DNA of 64,000 nucleotides from Epithemia pelagica (lineage: Eukaryota; Bacillariophyta; Bacillariophyceae; Surirellales; Surirellaceae), in assembly GCA_946965045.2 (NCBI GenBank), contig OX337232.1, positions 1,240,001-1,304,000 of the forward strand. Reading direction: 5' to 3'. A model generated the notes under the pieces. The model made no database searches, was not told the DNA's origin, and saw only the letters and a list, made by a program, of their open reading frames with translations. Both the position numbers and the translations under genes were made by a program. Of the stretch, positions 1-10,317 are shown piece by piece (position 1 is the stretch's first letter; the number at the start of each line of letters is the position of its first letter).

Positions 1-1717
1 TGAGCAGGCGTGCGCACTTTGACCGTTGGTCTTCCCCATTCTTGATTGTCGTCCCAAGTTGCGACCCACATTATTTTCACTACGCACCTTTTGACATGGA
101 TAATGGACATGCACCATCACAATGCATTCTCCATCATCTGCACACCATGGACATTTGACATATAGGAGTAGACCATAGATAGTGTTTTGCTCTACCCCAT
201 CCTTTCTTTGTTTTTTCTAGGAGAAGTGTGGTTGTTTCTAGTGTTTGTGTCCGTTTAAAAGTGGACCCTCCTCCACAACACCGTGCCGTTGCCGTAGGCT
301 TGTCTCTTTGCAACCACATACCGTCCTATTTTAGAATACGTCTCTTTCTACCTAGTTGCGTTATGGAGCATATAGAGTGTAGAGTCCCCTGCACTGCTGG
401 GAAAGACAAGTCATGCTCATGGCAACAAAAAAAGAACAACAGGAGCAGGTCGACATCACAATCCACTAAAGACCCAAACTGAGCGACAGCAGAGGAAAAA
501 TGGATGGCTTCCTCCACTTATCCTACCTACTCCTAATTGAGGTCTATAGCTCTATTTTGTCCTATAATGATCCTACAAATGATGCCAGCAGCCCCACATG
601 GCATCGACCAAAATGGATGTTACATGGCACAAACAAATCACACACTATGGCAACTGGCAACGTAGTGAGAGCCTACAACTAAACATTGTCCATTCCAATG
701 CAAGTATTAGCCATTCCAGAACTTACCATAATGGATGTGCAGTGACAAAGATGAGATGAGATGGCCAGGGACGAAGCATGCCGTTTTTGGTGTTGGTTTG
801 GTCATTGCCTCGTTTTGTTGCCTGCATCGATTTTGTGACCCGTGAACTCACTGAGAACACTATTTTGAGTCTTGTTGAGCAGAACGCCTGCCATCTTCCA
901 ACTGTCACATCACGCCAGCCTTTCCACCGATGGATGTGAAATTTCCATTCACTTTTTTGTCTGTGAGATTGGGTTTGTCTTGCCCGAACAGACGAGCTAA
1001 GAAGCGGACATCTAGTCGGAGGGATTTGTTTCCGAAAAACTCGTGCTTGCTCCGTTTCCATTCACAGATGAATGCCCCAACAGGCAACTTCTACTTTGGG
1101 TACAACATGGATCAGAGTCATACTTGATCGAAAATGCGATACCAAGCCCACAAGGGAAGGCATTTAAGAAACGATGGTCTTGTTCTTGGTTCGAAACAGC
1201 TAACTACCATCAAATCGGCTGCGAGTTCTTAATTACATTAAGCCCTACCACATTATTTCAACGGACATCTCAGAACAGTTCGAAATTTTGAAAAATCTAT
1301 ATGCTACTCCGAGTCCTCACGCCAGCCGGCTACCCATCATGCTCCTCAAAATCACGACTCCGTTCCGTTCGCGTGACTCCGCATGCTCGGAGTACACTTT
1401 CAGCGGGGAACTCACATGTATCTCAATTGAAATATTGCAAGTGAACGTGTTCTTTCCGTAGGAGTAGTAGTTGCCAGGTGGCTGGGCGCGCTACTCCGAC
1501 TACTTTTTTCGCAAAATGGCGCGTGTGTGACTAGGAAAAGGGAGGATCAGAAGTTCAGTTGGGCCCTTTTCAGGTGTCCGTTGGACAAGCTATCATATAA
1601 CAGTAAATTTTAGCCCCCAAGATACAGAACTATCAGTGAAACCGAGGCTACCAAGAGAGTCTTAATTCCAGCAACAACCTAGCTTCTTCTAGATGATTAT
1701 TTTCAATATCATCATAA
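1..1717. other. Intergenic or decayed sequence, no gene recognised
   Basis: I see no supportable gene here. All open frames are short and look like chance. Two copies of the octamer TAGGAGTA lie at 163-170 and 1459-1466. A 5' LTR or primer-binding site for the gypsy element downstream would be expected in this stretch, but nothing matching the sequence after its pol gene was found by eye. Confidence 0.5.
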
Positions 1718-1870
1718 AGAGAGTATCGCTTCATAGCGATGGGGCTTCGGTTTTCTTTTTTCATGCATCTTGTTCATTTCTTGCTTGTAATGAATGGGTT
1801 ATGGGCTCTACGGTTTTCTGTGAGACACAATTATCAGGTGTGTTTGCGCTCTCGCCAGTCTCGCGGTGGA
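1718..1870 (+). pseudogene. Upstream fragment of the gypsy gag region
   Basis: About 50 codons are open between TAA at 1715-1717 and the insertion site at 1871-1878. The last residues read as an Arg/Gly-rich segment (...RQSRGGLRGG across the join), which continues smoothly into the RGG-rich start of the pol frame after 5268. The rest of this peptide is not recognisable as capsid. It is therefore either a much degraded gag end or leader sequence that happens to be open. The frame agreement across the 3.4-kb insert is direct sequence evidence; the gag identity is inference. Confidence 0.55.
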
Positions 1871-1908
1871 CTCCGCGGCTGGGATCTGTAATCGACCTTA
1901 TTTCGCCT

Positions 1909-2145
1909 AGAGTACTAGTATCGAGTACAGCCCTAATGTGAGAGTACGAGTATCGAGTACCTACTTCTGTACTCATACATGTTCGAGTACGAGTACCCAG
2001 CCACTCCTGACTGTACGAGTACGAGTATCAATGATTACTCGTCCATCGAATGTATAGAGAGTACCAGTATCGAGTATATACTCGCAAGTATTCCACTATA
2101 CTCGAGTATTACTTGCACGAATCCCGCTATGGTAGTCACGAGTCG
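1909..2145. repeat. Left subterminal GAGTAC/CTCGAGTA array
   Basis: The words GAGTAC, CGAGTACGAGTA and ACTCGAGTA recur many times in both orientations with irregular spacing. ACTCGAGT is itself palindromic. The matching array lies just inside the right end of the same element. Subterminal repeats of this kind commonly serve as transposase binding sites in DNA transposons; that role here is inference. Confidence 0.7.
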
Positions 2146-2220
2146 TACTACGTGCTAGGCCGGCTAGTTTTTCATTTTAGCCGTGCCGATTTGTCCCCAC
2201 TTTTTATGCTCTTTTTCCTT

Positions 2221-2400
2221 CACATGCAATTCGTCCCCACTTTTCTCGCTCTCTGCTTCATCCTATTTTGTCCTCACTTTTCCTGCTCTTTCCTTCACAT
2301 GCAATTCGTCCCCACTTTTCTCGCTCTCTGCTTCATCCTATTTTGTCCTCACTTTTCCTGCTCTTTCCTTCACATGCACTTCGTCCCCACTTTTCTTTCT
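2221..2400 (+). repeat. 75-bp tandem repeat, about 2.4 copies
   Basis: The word CACATGCAATTCGTCCCCAC starts at 2221 and recurs at 2296 and 2371 (third copy with a substitution), giving a 75-bp period. The first two units are almost identical, and because 75 is divisible by three the repeat reads as a 25-residue peptide repeat in one frame. I do not think it is a protein gene: it lies inside the DNA transposon and has no start context. Confidence 0.8.
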
Positions 2401-2794
2401 ATCCTTTTCATCGCCATTTGTCCCCACCTAGCCTGCTCCTTTTGTCACTCAGGGATCAGGGAATCTACGTACAAGCCACTTTTCACAACTAAACATCTAC
2501 CTAAAATCCAAGTATATCGTCTCCTTCTTACAACATGATCCACCTCCTCTCATTTACAGCTAGGTTTACGTCCTCTTCATTGTTTTGGGTCTTGGGAGAA
2601 ACCAGAGTGTTACAGGGCATAGCATTGTTCAATACATTGTTGCGACGAGGTCATGTGGACGTGAGTCTTTATTGACAATCCATGTCAAATGTCAAGGCAA
2701 GTTCTTCCATGGAAGAGGTGGAGAGATCTTGGGTGGGGTATCGCAACTAAGTTTCCACTCAAGTTTGATTCCGCTGAAGAACCATCAAGGCCAC

Positions 2795-3140
2795 CATTTT
2801 GTGGGTCCATCAAAGGAGCCACCGATGTGCTTGGTGCTGTACTACTGGGAACTGGGTGTCGGGACAGGTAAGAGTGTCCTGCATGGTATCAGTGAATGGT
2901 GTTGGTTGGTCAGGTCTACAGTTGTTTTTGTTGGTCACCTTTTGTGGGTCCATCGAAGGAGCCGCCGATGTGCTTGTTGTACCACTGGGTACACAGGTAC
3001 TCGTGCTGAGCGTGTCCTGCATGGTATCAGTGAATAATGGAGGAGTGCAGTGTTGGTTGGTCTACAGTTGCTTCTCTTGGCCACCTTCTGTGGGTGCATC
3101 AATGGAGCCGCCAATGTGCTTGGTGTACCACTGCTGATGC
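2795..3140 (+). repeat. Diverged tandem repeat of about 144 bp, 2.4 copies
   Basis: GTGGGT-type words start near 2801, 2944 and 3090, each followed by a shared block ending in GATGTGCTTG or a close variant. The second half of the unit (TGTCCTGCATGGTATCAGTG) is present twice. Units differ by small insertions and substitutions, so this array is older than the 75-bp repeat upstream. Confidence 0.7.
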
Positions 3141-4209
3141 ACCATCCATATCATCTACAGCTAGATTGATCTCCTCTTCATCTTCGCTAATAGAACTCTT
3201 CGGGTTCTCCTCATCTGCCGAGTCTAGAGTCATGGTTGGGCCGGCATCATCTTCAGTTTCTGCCACTTTATATTTGGCATCAAAGGGTGTCTACTGGGCA
3301 AGATATCACATGATCGTCGTTTCTGGGTGGGCTGTCAGTACTGGCGAGGCCGCAGCGGGCAATGTGGCCACCACAAAGGCGAGCGTATGTGACACGACAG
3401 TCACCGAAGGCCACACTAGCTACACCATGGACGATGAGACTGTTGTTGTTGTCTCATTGGAATCCACACCAACAAACGGTGTGTACAAGCACAGTGCCAA
3501 TGCCAGGAACAGGGCGAGTGTCATACTCAAGAAGGATCCCCACACATGACTACGGGCCAATCCACCTCATCCAGTCTGGGGTTGTTGGTATTGTTGGTAT
3601 TGTTTGTGTGGATGGCATGGAGGAGGTGGTTGTTGTCGCATTCGTTGTTGGTGGCGGCAAGCCATGGGGCTTTAAGTGATGATGAGCATGATTGGTGTGA
3701 TTGGAAGTGTTGTGGCGTGAAGGTGAAAAGCGAGACGAAGCAGGACCACCAGCACCACCATTGGTATGATGATTGTGATGAGTGGTGGAACAGTTGGAGG
3801 ATCCATCGTGTGGTGGCAAAACATGATTGGGAGATTGGTGCGCGGATGGTGGCGGCACTCGTTCCGGATTTTCAGTTTCAGGATGAGGAGGAGCGGTTCC
3901 AACGGTCCAACAACAACAATATTCCCGTCGTCCGGCTGGGACTTGTTCCAGAACCAAACTGGTCCAGGGGACCACACATCCAAGAAGGCCATGGCCGCCA
4001 CTGCGAACCACGGAATGCCCAAGGGACGACGCCACCAGTACAATAACGAGGAGGATGCTGTTGCCGTGGCAGTAATGCCGGCGCCAAAGCGAGACGTCGT
4101 GGCGGGTACCATTCAGTCTCCTCCACCTCAAACAAAGAACCCAGGGGTCGTTGTTGTGTGGCAGTATTGTTTGTGGAGGAATCGTCGTCGTAGCCCAGAC
4201 CCCAGAGGG

Positions 4210-4232
4210 GACGACGACGACGACGACGACGA
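4210..4232 (+). repeat. (GAC)n microsatellite
   Basis: Seven or so consecutive GAC units inside the foldback-like element. Confidence 0.85.
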
Positions 4233-4881
4233 GGCCCAGGGAGGAGGACTGCTATCCAGATAGTCCTTGCTGGTACATGCCAGTTGTCCGTCTGCTTGTT
4301 GATGACAAGCTGCCGCAAACTAGGGATGAACCACTGGAGCAGATCCTCCCACGGCTCCTTGACCAAAGAAACTCATAGAAAAGGTTGTTGTAGTTGTTGA
4401 AAACCAAAACTCATTTTCAAACCACAAGGACATTTGCTCCCATAGTAATGATGGAGGAGAATGAGGCATTGATTGTCTTGCCATTCTTGTGAGTGGCCCA
4501 ATACCGGATTGTCCCAAATCTTGAATCCTTTTGTGACTGCTGAGACAAGACCATTGAGCCATGGGTTTGGACAATCCCACACAGTCAGCGAGTTGACAAA
4601 TGATGGTAAATGGAGTAGAGCGATGCATCAAATCTTCAGTCCTCATGACCATAGAGTCAAAAATGGAATTGGTTGGCCTGGCCAGCAATCGACCTTGGGC
4701 CCACTCATGAAACTTGGTGATTCAATGAACAGAAATTGGGCAAGAGTTTGCAAATCACCGCAGGTTGAAATTGAATCCATTCCAGGGATCGTAAGTGTGT
4801 TGTTCTTCATTGAATCGGCTGGAACAGACGACTCTGTCCGACAAACAGAAAGGCTATGGATGATGGACGAGGTAGGATAGA

Positions 4882-4940
4882 GGATGGTCGATGATCGATG
4901 GTTGATGGTTGATGGTTGATGGTTGATGGTCGATGGTCGA
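4882..4940 (+). repeat. GATGGTT/GATGGTC short tandem repeat
   Basis: A 7-bp unit GATGGTT, changing to GATGGTC at both ends, is repeated in tandem just inside the right GAGTAC array of the foldback-like element. Confidence 0.8.
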
Positions 4941-4989
4941 GGGTTCATGAGTGATGATACAAAAGAAATAGGTGCAAATGGGGGGACAA

Positions 4990-5242
4990 ACCATGCGCAT
5001 AGAAAATACTCGAGTACGATGAAGTAACACTCGAGTATTACTCGGGTATTGGATGTAGCTCGAGTACGAGTAGAGAGTATGTACTTGCCGAACTACGAAT
5101 CCATGAGTACGAGTACACGAGTAATACTCGACAAGAAAGTAAGAGTATCGAGTAATTACTTGTATGTCAAAATTGGAGGAAGTACGAGTATTTTAGCACC
5201 AATACTCGAGTATTACTCGAGTATTATGCTCGGTACTCGTAC
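4990..5242. repeat. Right subterminal GAGTAC/CTCGAGTA array
   Basis: Many copies of CTCGAGTA, GAGTACGAGTA and AATACTCGAGTATTACTC-type words, in both orientations. It is the counterpart of the array at 1909-2145. The two arms share vocabulary but not a colinear sequence, so only the outer 17 bp form a perfect inverted repeat. Confidence 0.7.
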
Positions 5243-5267
5243 TCGATTACAGATCCCAGCTCCGCGG

Positions 5268-8200
5268 TGGCAATCGTGATTCTTCACGTGGCGGGAATCG
5301 CCGTGGCGGCTCCGACCGTACCGACTCCTCCGGAGACACTCGTGGCGCCTCCGATGGCAACAACAGCTCCGATCCTTGTCCGTATCGGACCACGATGGAT
5401 TCTCATCGCAACCATTCTTGGGCTGATTGCATTTATAATCCTACGGGTCGCAATTTTAATCAAAGCCTTTTCGACGTCATGGTCCAGCGCTCCAACCGTT
5501 CTACCGGTGGCAATACCGGAAGCAATCCCCCTCAAGGTGGTTCCAATGGCAATAACAACCCGCGTGGTGGCTCTTCCGCTCCTCTGCGTTCCACTTGGGG
5601 CTCTTGTCCTTCTGCCCCAGGTCGTGGCAGTGATCAACACGCCTCTGACTCTGCTGGTGCCGGCAATGGATGGAATGCCGTTCCTGCCAATCCTCCTGCC
5701 GTAGCTCCTCCTCCAGGATGCGTTCCTACCATTCCTGTCGATGCCGAGGGAATCCAGCAGTGGAGCGATCTTCGCAATCCTGAAAAGACGGTCCCCGGTA
5801 CGTCTCACCTTTCATCTTCCTTTTCCTCGTCTCCTGACGATAAGACTCATCACCTGAACGTTTTGTTCTCGCAGCAATGTCAGATCCGAACTGGCACGCC
5901 AACGGCTATGCCGGCAGCGCAATCCATCCCGATGCACCCATCAACGAGGTCATCGACCAGTTCAACAAAATTTATGGACGCGGCATGGACATTGGCCACA
6001 TCTACGACCTGTCCACCCAAGGAGGTCTCGCTGCTTACTCCCGCGTCTCTATGTCGTGATGACGCTTTTATAAGCAAGGTGATTGATCCTAATAACGGTT
6101 ACTTCGATAACCTAGAGTCTTATGATGAGTTCTACTCCCAATTTCCTTCATCTAGTGATGTTCATTCGTTAGATTCGCCTTCTCGGCCTGAATGCGTTCC
6201 ACTCACCATCGTCATGGCTCGCCATATTGGCGGTGTTGAGAATACGCTTCCCTTGCGTGCCCTGCTCGATTCAGGCGCTGACAAGACGATTCTTCATTCA
6301 CGCTGCCTTCAACCGGGCATGATACCGCGGTCTACCGACCGTTCCGTGAACATGACCATGGGAACTCGTTCCGGTGTGTCCGAAATTCTCCTGGAAGACA
6401 TTGTTCTCCCAGAGTTCTCACGAACCAAACACGTAACCTTTCCCTTATGGGTCGACATCTATGATGCTCCCAACAGTCGCTATGATATCATCATCGGTCG
6501 CTATTTGCTTCGCCGTCTGGGCGTCCTTCTTGATTTCGATCGTGGGATCTCCTCCTGGGACTCCATTGAAGTCGCCATGCGCGACCGCGATTCATTCGCG
6601 ACTGAACACGAGTTCGTCTCCCATTTCATCGATCTCTTCGCAGATGATGACGTCCTCGGTGACGATTACCTGCTCGATTCAAATTACAAACAGGCAGATC
6701 TCGATGAGCTTCTCGCTCACCAGACTCATCTGACGCCCTCACAACAACAAGATCTTCTTGGTGTGTGGCTGAAATGCGGGCGCATCTTTGATGGCGTCCT
6801 GCGTGCCTATCCAGACAAAGAGCTGCATCTCGATCTCATGCCCGATGCCAAACCGGCTCATCATCGTCATTATGCGGTCCCTTGCAATATCCATGACACC
6901 TTTAAAAAGGAATTGTTTCGGTTTGTCGATATCGGCATTCTCGAACGAGTTGGTTCCACTGAGTGGGCCGCTCCTCATTTCGCCATTCCTAAAAAGGATG
7001 GACGAATCCGAATGATCTCGGACTTTCGTTCGCTTAATGCACAAATGCATCGCCGCGTCTATCCCTTTCCAAGGATCGAAGATATCCTTCGACGACGCAA
7101 AGGCTACAAGTATTTCACAAAACTTGACATCTCTATGTGTTTTCACACTTTCAAACTCGACGAGTTTTCCAGCAATCTTTGCGTTATCACTACGCCTTTT
7201 GGCAAGTTTCGCTATCGTTGTCTCCCTATGGGAGTCAAGCAATCCCCAGACTTCTGTCAGGAGCTCATGGAAGAAGTCCTCGCTGACTTTCGCGATCACG
7301 TCGAAGTCTACATCGACGATATCGGCGTCTTTTCCAACAGTTGGGAAGAACATGTCGAGATTCTCAACAAAGTCCTCCAATGTCTTCAAGACAAGAACTT
7401 TTCAATCACTCCTCACAAATGTGAATGGGCCGTGCAGGAAACCGACTTCCTTGGCCATTGGCTCACGCCTACAGGTCTACGACCATGGAAGAAAAAGATT
7501 TCCGCGATTCTGGCTTTATCGCCTCCTCGCACCATGAAAGAACTACGTTCCTTCATTGGCATGGTTAATTTCTATTGTCACATGTATCCTCAGCGATCCC
7601 ATCACTTAGCTCCGCTAACAGCCTTGACCGGCAAGAAGACCTTTGAATGGTCCCCGCAATGTCAGAAAGCCTTTGAAAACGTCAAAGCCATGCTTGCGCA
7701 TGATGCGTTCATCCGCTATCCCGATCACAACATTCCTTTCCACGTCTATGTGGACGCGTCTGACTATCAGCTCGGCGCTGTTATCATGCAGGAAAACATC
7801 CCTGTCGCGTATTTCTCACGCAAGCTCAACCCCGCTCAGCGGAATTACACCACTATGGAAAAGGAGTTACTCTCCATCGTCGAAACCCTCAAGGAGTTCC
7901 GCTCCATGTTGCTTGGCTGTGCCGCCTTGCACATTCATACCAATCACAAAAATCTCACCTATGCCACTCTCAACTCCCAACGAGTCCTTCGTTGGCGTCT
8001 CTTTCTCGAAGAATACAATCCCATCTTTCATTATATTCCTGGCCAGGATAACGTCATCACCGACGCGTTGTCGCGTCTCCCTCTTTCAGAAGAGGAGGAG
8101 AAGAGTGTCCCTTCCAAGGTCCCTTCCCACGGTCCCTCGTCTGGACCACGATCCCTTTTCGATCATAGCGGCAAACACTCCGTGTTTCAGGTTCCTCGTG

Positions 8201-9504
8201 CGCCTAATGATGACCCCCGCTTAGCGTCTCGTGACGCGGATTCTCATGAATCCCCTATTTTCATGGACGAAGAGTTGATCGATGTGTATCTTAATCATCC
8301 CGCCATTACGGCCAACCAACCTCTACCGGTTGACTATGCTACGATATTTCAGCATCAACAAAACGATGCCGCCTTAATGGCGTTGGTCCAATCCAAACCT
8401 GACTATTATCATTTGCAACCCTTTCCTACGGAAAACCCACAACACAACCTTGTCTGTTATCGACAATCGGTTAATGCCCTCTGGCGCATTCGCATTCCTG
8501 ACTCGCTTCTCGCGCATACAGTCAACTGGTATCATCTCGTGCTTAACCACGCTGGTTTCACGCGACTCCGCGATACTATCGCCATGCACATGACGCATCC
8601 CCAATTGGGACTCTACTGCGATCAAGCTGTTTCCAGCTGTCCGACCTGTCAACGGTCGAAGGTCGTTCATCGACATTACGGAGAATTGCCTCCTCGTGAG
8701 GTCCGTGGTAATCCCTGGTCCGACATTGCCGTCGATCTTATCGGCCCCTGGACAGTCAAAGTCCATGGCATGGCCCTGACCTTTCAGGCTCTGACGGTCA
8801 TTGACACTGTCACCAATTTTTGCGAGATCATCCGCATATACAATAAAACCGCTCGACATGTTGGTCTCCAACTCGAGAATTCATGGCTTTCACGCTATCC
8901 TCGCCTGGTTTGTTGCCTTTTCGATCAAGGTGGCGAGTTCATCGGCCATGCGTTTACGCAAGTGCTTTGCAATCATGGCGTCAAGCCAGTGCCCCTAACG
9001 GCCAAAAATCCACAATCAAATGCCCTATGTGAACGTCTTCATCTGACGATTGGCAATTCGTTACGCGCTATCGTTAACTACGAGCCGCCGCAAAACATTG
9101 ATCAGGCCGCTCTCATGGTCGACACTGCTCTGCAAGCCGCTGCATACTCTGCACGCACTGCCATTCACGGCAGCCTCAAACATTCTCCCGGCAGTCTTGC
9201 GTTCCACCGCGACATGCTGTTCGACATTCCCATCCTTGCGGACATGGAATTGATTCGTCAAAAGCGACAAATCATCGTTGACGAACGAGCTCGACTCGCA
9301 AATCGCTCTCGCGTCTTTCATGACTACAAGATTGGAGACCGCGTGCTCATCCGCGCTACCAATCCGGACAAATTGGCACTTCGTACCAGTCCCAATCCTT
9401 TCACTATCACGCGTGTCCATTCCAATGGCACCGTGACCATTCAACGTGGTCCCCACGTCACCGAGCGCATCAATATTTGGCGTCTCATCCCTTACCGTGT
9501 GTGA
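5268..9504 (+). CDS. pol: Gypsy pol: protease, reverse transcriptase, RNase H, integrase
   Basis: The first ATG is at 5395 (1,369 residues to TGA at 9502-9504), but the frame is open from the insertion site and starts with a Gly-Arg-Asn-rich nucleocapsid-like segment. Numbering from the ATG: the protease motif LLDSGADKT has its catalytic Asp at 292; the reverse transcriptase active site is YIDD at 639-642; RNase H begins with VDASD (Asp 787). The integrase has an HHCC-type zinc region (His 1047, later CPTCQRS) and a catalytic triad Asp 1114, Asp 1177, Glu 1213, with exactly 35 residues between the last two. There are no internal stops or frameshifts over 4.1 kb, so the element was active recently. 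Expression as a gag-pol fusion is blocked by the DNA insertion. Confidence 0.93.
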
Positions 9505-10317
9505 CATGGGTTTTACTGCCGTTGGCCTCTGGCCATCAAGCTTTCCCATGGCCCGCTCGAACTTCCTAGGTCCAACCAGGGAGAGGGAGAGTGCGGTACC
9601 CGGACTCTGTCCCGCCACGACTCCACGTAAACATGACTCGATAGGTCCCTAGTTGAATCTTTGACACCGACGTTCGCAGAATTCAGTCCGTCCTTGTCCC
9701 GTGTGCAGATGGCTTCTCTGGCCATCGCTCACTTTCCTAGCCTAATTCCTAAAGATCATAATTTTTACGTCCTACCATTATAGGAGTACATGGGTATGGC
9801 ACTCTTCTCCTACTCCATCTATGCTCTAATCCTACATGCTACCCATAGGCTCCGAATGAAGAGCGTTACTAGTTACTACTCCTATGTACTCCTAGAGGAG
9901 TGGTTACATGTTACATCATATTCTCCCCGGAGTTGGAAGGCAGACTGCAGGAAGCACGAAGCACTAAAATGGGGAATCTGGATCTCTGAAGCCTCCGGCC
10001 CCGAGTTGATTTTCTCGTCATGGTGTTGGAAGAATATACTATCCTTGGTACCCCTCGAATAAAACAGGGGTGTGAAATAAGGGGCGTAGTCTCAAGGAGG
10101 TCAAGATCTTGCCCAATATTGAAAGTCGGCAGGGTGTAAGTGACTACACTATCAAAGGAGGGTTGTCTTATGGCCCATTGAAATAATCGGTGCGATAGGG
10201 ATTGTTATTGCCTACAGTGCCAACTAAGACTCCTGGTGAAGTGCCAACAATCACCGAACCATTCGTTTGTGTCGCCGACACCGACACAACACCTGGGGAA
10301 GCGAACGAATAACAAAG
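9505..10317. other. Gypsy 3' flank and intergenic DNA upstream of UTP18
   Basis: A purine run at about 9577-9590 followed by TG could be the polypurine tract and 3' LTR start. The LTR end cannot be fixed without a second copy. At 9781-9894 lies a small inverted-repeat unit, listed separately. The remainder to 10317 has no recognisable gene and should include the UTP18 promoter. Confidence 0.45.
9781..9894. repeat. 114-bp MITE-like inverted-repeat unit
   Basis: TAGGAGTACAT at 9781-9791 is the exact reverse complement of 9884-9894. A further inner pair (ATGGGTA at about 9790 and TACCCAT at about 9840) can form a stem. TACTCCTA also occurs at 9877-9884. Size and ends resemble a tiny MITE. The identical octamer occurs alone in other intergenic regions of the window. 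Confidence 0.45.

Larger units (their letters stand above)
1879..5259. mobile_element. Foldback-like DNA transposon with 17-bp TIRs and 8-bp target duplication
   Basis: The left end CTGGGATCTGTAATCGA (1879-1895) is the exact reverse complement of the right end (5243-5259). CTCCGCGG occurs directly outside both ends (1871-1878 and 5260-5267) and is a clean 8-bp target-site duplication. Inside each end lies an array of about 250 bp built on GAGTAC, CTCGAGTA and similar short palindromic words (about 1909-2145 and 4990-5242). The interior holds a 75-bp tandem repeat, a 144-bp repeat and simple repeats, and no recognisable transposase. An 8-bp duplication is typical of the hAT and P superfamilies, but the TIR does not settle the family. 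It is probably a non-autonomous element. Confidence 0.85.
1718..9504 (+). mobile_element. Ty3/gypsy-type LTR retrotransposon, 5'-incomplete and split by a DNA element
   Basis: The order protease, reverse transcriptase, RNase H, integrase is that of Ty3/gypsy elements. The coding frame does not start at the first ATG of pol (5395). It stays open leftwards through a Gly-Arg-rich stretch to 5268, where a DNA element (1879-5259) has been inserted. On the far side of the insert the frame resumes at 1870 and runs back to a TAA at 1715-1717. Joining 1878 to 5268 gives a continuous RGG-rich gag-type tail in frame with pol. Only about 50 codons precede the insertion, so most of gag and the 5' LTR are missing or unrecognisable. 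A purine tract at about 9577-9590 followed by TG at 9591 could be the polypurine tract and the start of a 3' LTR, but no second LTR copy was found. Confidence 0.75.

Noticed and set aside
2050-2538. 162-codon frame with a repeated 25-residue unit
   Set aside because: It is the translation of the 75-bp tandem repeat and the GAGTAC array, with no independent sign of coding.
3037-4263. Several overlapping 110-190-codon open frames inside the foldback-like element
   Set aside because: They overlap on both strands, have Trp/His/Cys-rich or GT-simple composition, and show no domain, so they look like chance frames in repeat-biased DNA.
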